Source: Bacteroidota bacterium | GTDB lineage: Bacteria > Bacteroidota > Rhodothermia > Rhodothermales > UBA10348 | NCBI GenBank assembly: GCA_024640835.1 | Contig: JAHEEH010000094.1 | Span: 1 to 7,018 of the forward strand | DNA: 7,018 nt | Direction: 5' to 3' | Part shown: piece after piece, positions 6,725-7,018 of the stretch | Numbering within the stretch: the first letter of the stretch is position 1 | How the letters are laid out: each line of letters opens with the position of its first letter | Position numbers and translations under genes: made by a program | Notes under the pieces: model-generated | Database searches by the model: none | Seen by the model: the letters and a program-made list of their open reading frames with translations, nothing else | What the model was told of the DNA's origin: nothing

Positions 6725-7018
6725 GCAGGAAGATCGGGCCGGTCGGAGGCGGCCTCGTCACGCAGCCTGCGGAACGTGTCCTCGAGGGCTTCGGGCACGA
6801 CCCGCGTGTCGGCTACGGACGCCATGAAGTTGGAATCCCCCGACCAGCGGGGGACGACGTGCACGTGGAGGTGGCCGGCGATCCCGGCGCCGGCGGCGGC
6901 TCCGAGGTTGATGCCCACGTTGTATCCGTCCGGCGAGAGGGTGGCCCCGAGCCAGTGGATGCAGCGGGATATGGTGGTCGCGATCTCGATCTGCTCGGCC
7001 TCCGAGAGCGCCTCGTAC
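6721..7018 (-). CDS. HIT-family protein (Ap4A phosphorylase/hydrolase-like), 5' partial
   Basis: Cytoplasmic nucleotide-binding protein of the histidine triad superfamily, which hydrolyses or phosphorolyses dinucleoside polyphosphates or nucleoside phosphoramidates. The frame is open to the window edge (first full codon at 7017), giving 98 visible residues. The GTG at 6918 is an internal valine (in NVGINLG), not the start. Visible features are a helix (EALSEAEQIEIATTISRCI), the strand GYNVGINLG, a glycine/alanine turn AAAGAGIAG and the catalytic triad HLHVHVVPRW (6873-6844), whose middle histidine is the nucleophile in this family. The C-terminal SGDSNFMASVADTRVVPEAL and a closing helix resemble the actinobacterial Ap4A phosphorylase-like branch (Rv2613c type). 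The N-terminal third, with the usual substrate-site residues, lies outside the window. Its stop TGA overlaps the next gene's ATG by 4 bases, so the two are probably cotranslated. Exact substrate is uncertain. Confidence 0.92.
   Translation of the reverse strand, partial: YEALSEAEQIEIATTISRCIHWLGATLSPDGYNVGINLGAAAGAGIAGHLHVHVVPRWSGDSNFMASVADTRVVPEALEDTFRRLRDEAASDRPDLPA

Noticed and set aside
5520..6761. A 413-codon minus-strand frame overlapping the flippase-like gene
   Set aside because: It is Arg/Pro/His-rich low-complexity translation in another frame of a well-supported membrane-protein gene; high GC removes stop codons in such frames.
6916..6918. GTG as the start codon of the HIT protein
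   Set aside because: The frame continues upstream with family-like sequence (helix and GYNVGINLG strand), so the gene runs off the window.

Overview
The window is GC-rich bacterial chromosome with ordinary housekeeping and transport genes. I see no mobile elements, RNA genes, CRISPR arrays or prophage traces. It is almost completely coding: the only intergenic gap is 13 bases (1587-1599), and every other gene junction overlaps. The high GC, the style of the transporters (a signal peptide ahead of an NhaC-type antiporter, a long hydrophilic insert in an alanine/sodium symporter) and the gene set suggest a free-living, possibly marine or saline-habitat bacterium. Gemmatimonadota is my best guess, but this rests on recall of similar proteins and is weak.

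Plus-strand block (1-4546): four genes in the same direction, closely packed. They are an AGCS-family sodium/alanine-type symporter (5' end outside the window), uracil phosphoribosyltransferase (upp), an NhaC-family Na+/H+ antiporter with an added extracytoplasmic N-terminal domain, and a small stand-alone cupin matching the C-terminal domain of type II phosphomannose isomerases. Spacings are 13 bases, then a 4-base overlap (or 2-base gap, depending on the start), then a 1-base overlap. This looks like one transcript, with the promoter outside the window.

Minus-strand block (7018-4531): a HIT-family nucleotide hydrolase/phosphorylase (5' end outside the window), a flippase-like LPG-synthase-TM membrane protein, and a DUF72 protein. 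They are joined by a 4-base ATGA overlap and an 8-base overlap, again like one transcript.

The two blocks converge, and their last genes (cupin and DUF72) overlap tail to tail by 16 bases (4531-4546), leaving no non-coding room for a terminator. Functionally, the plus block could join sodium-coupled uptake (symporter) with sodium export (antiporter) and pyrimidine salvage; the physiological link is inference. I found no clearly new system. The points most worth a second look are the roughly 95-residue insert in the symporter, the signal peptide plus extra domain on the antiporter, the divergent long DUF72 protein and the overlapping convergent operon ends.
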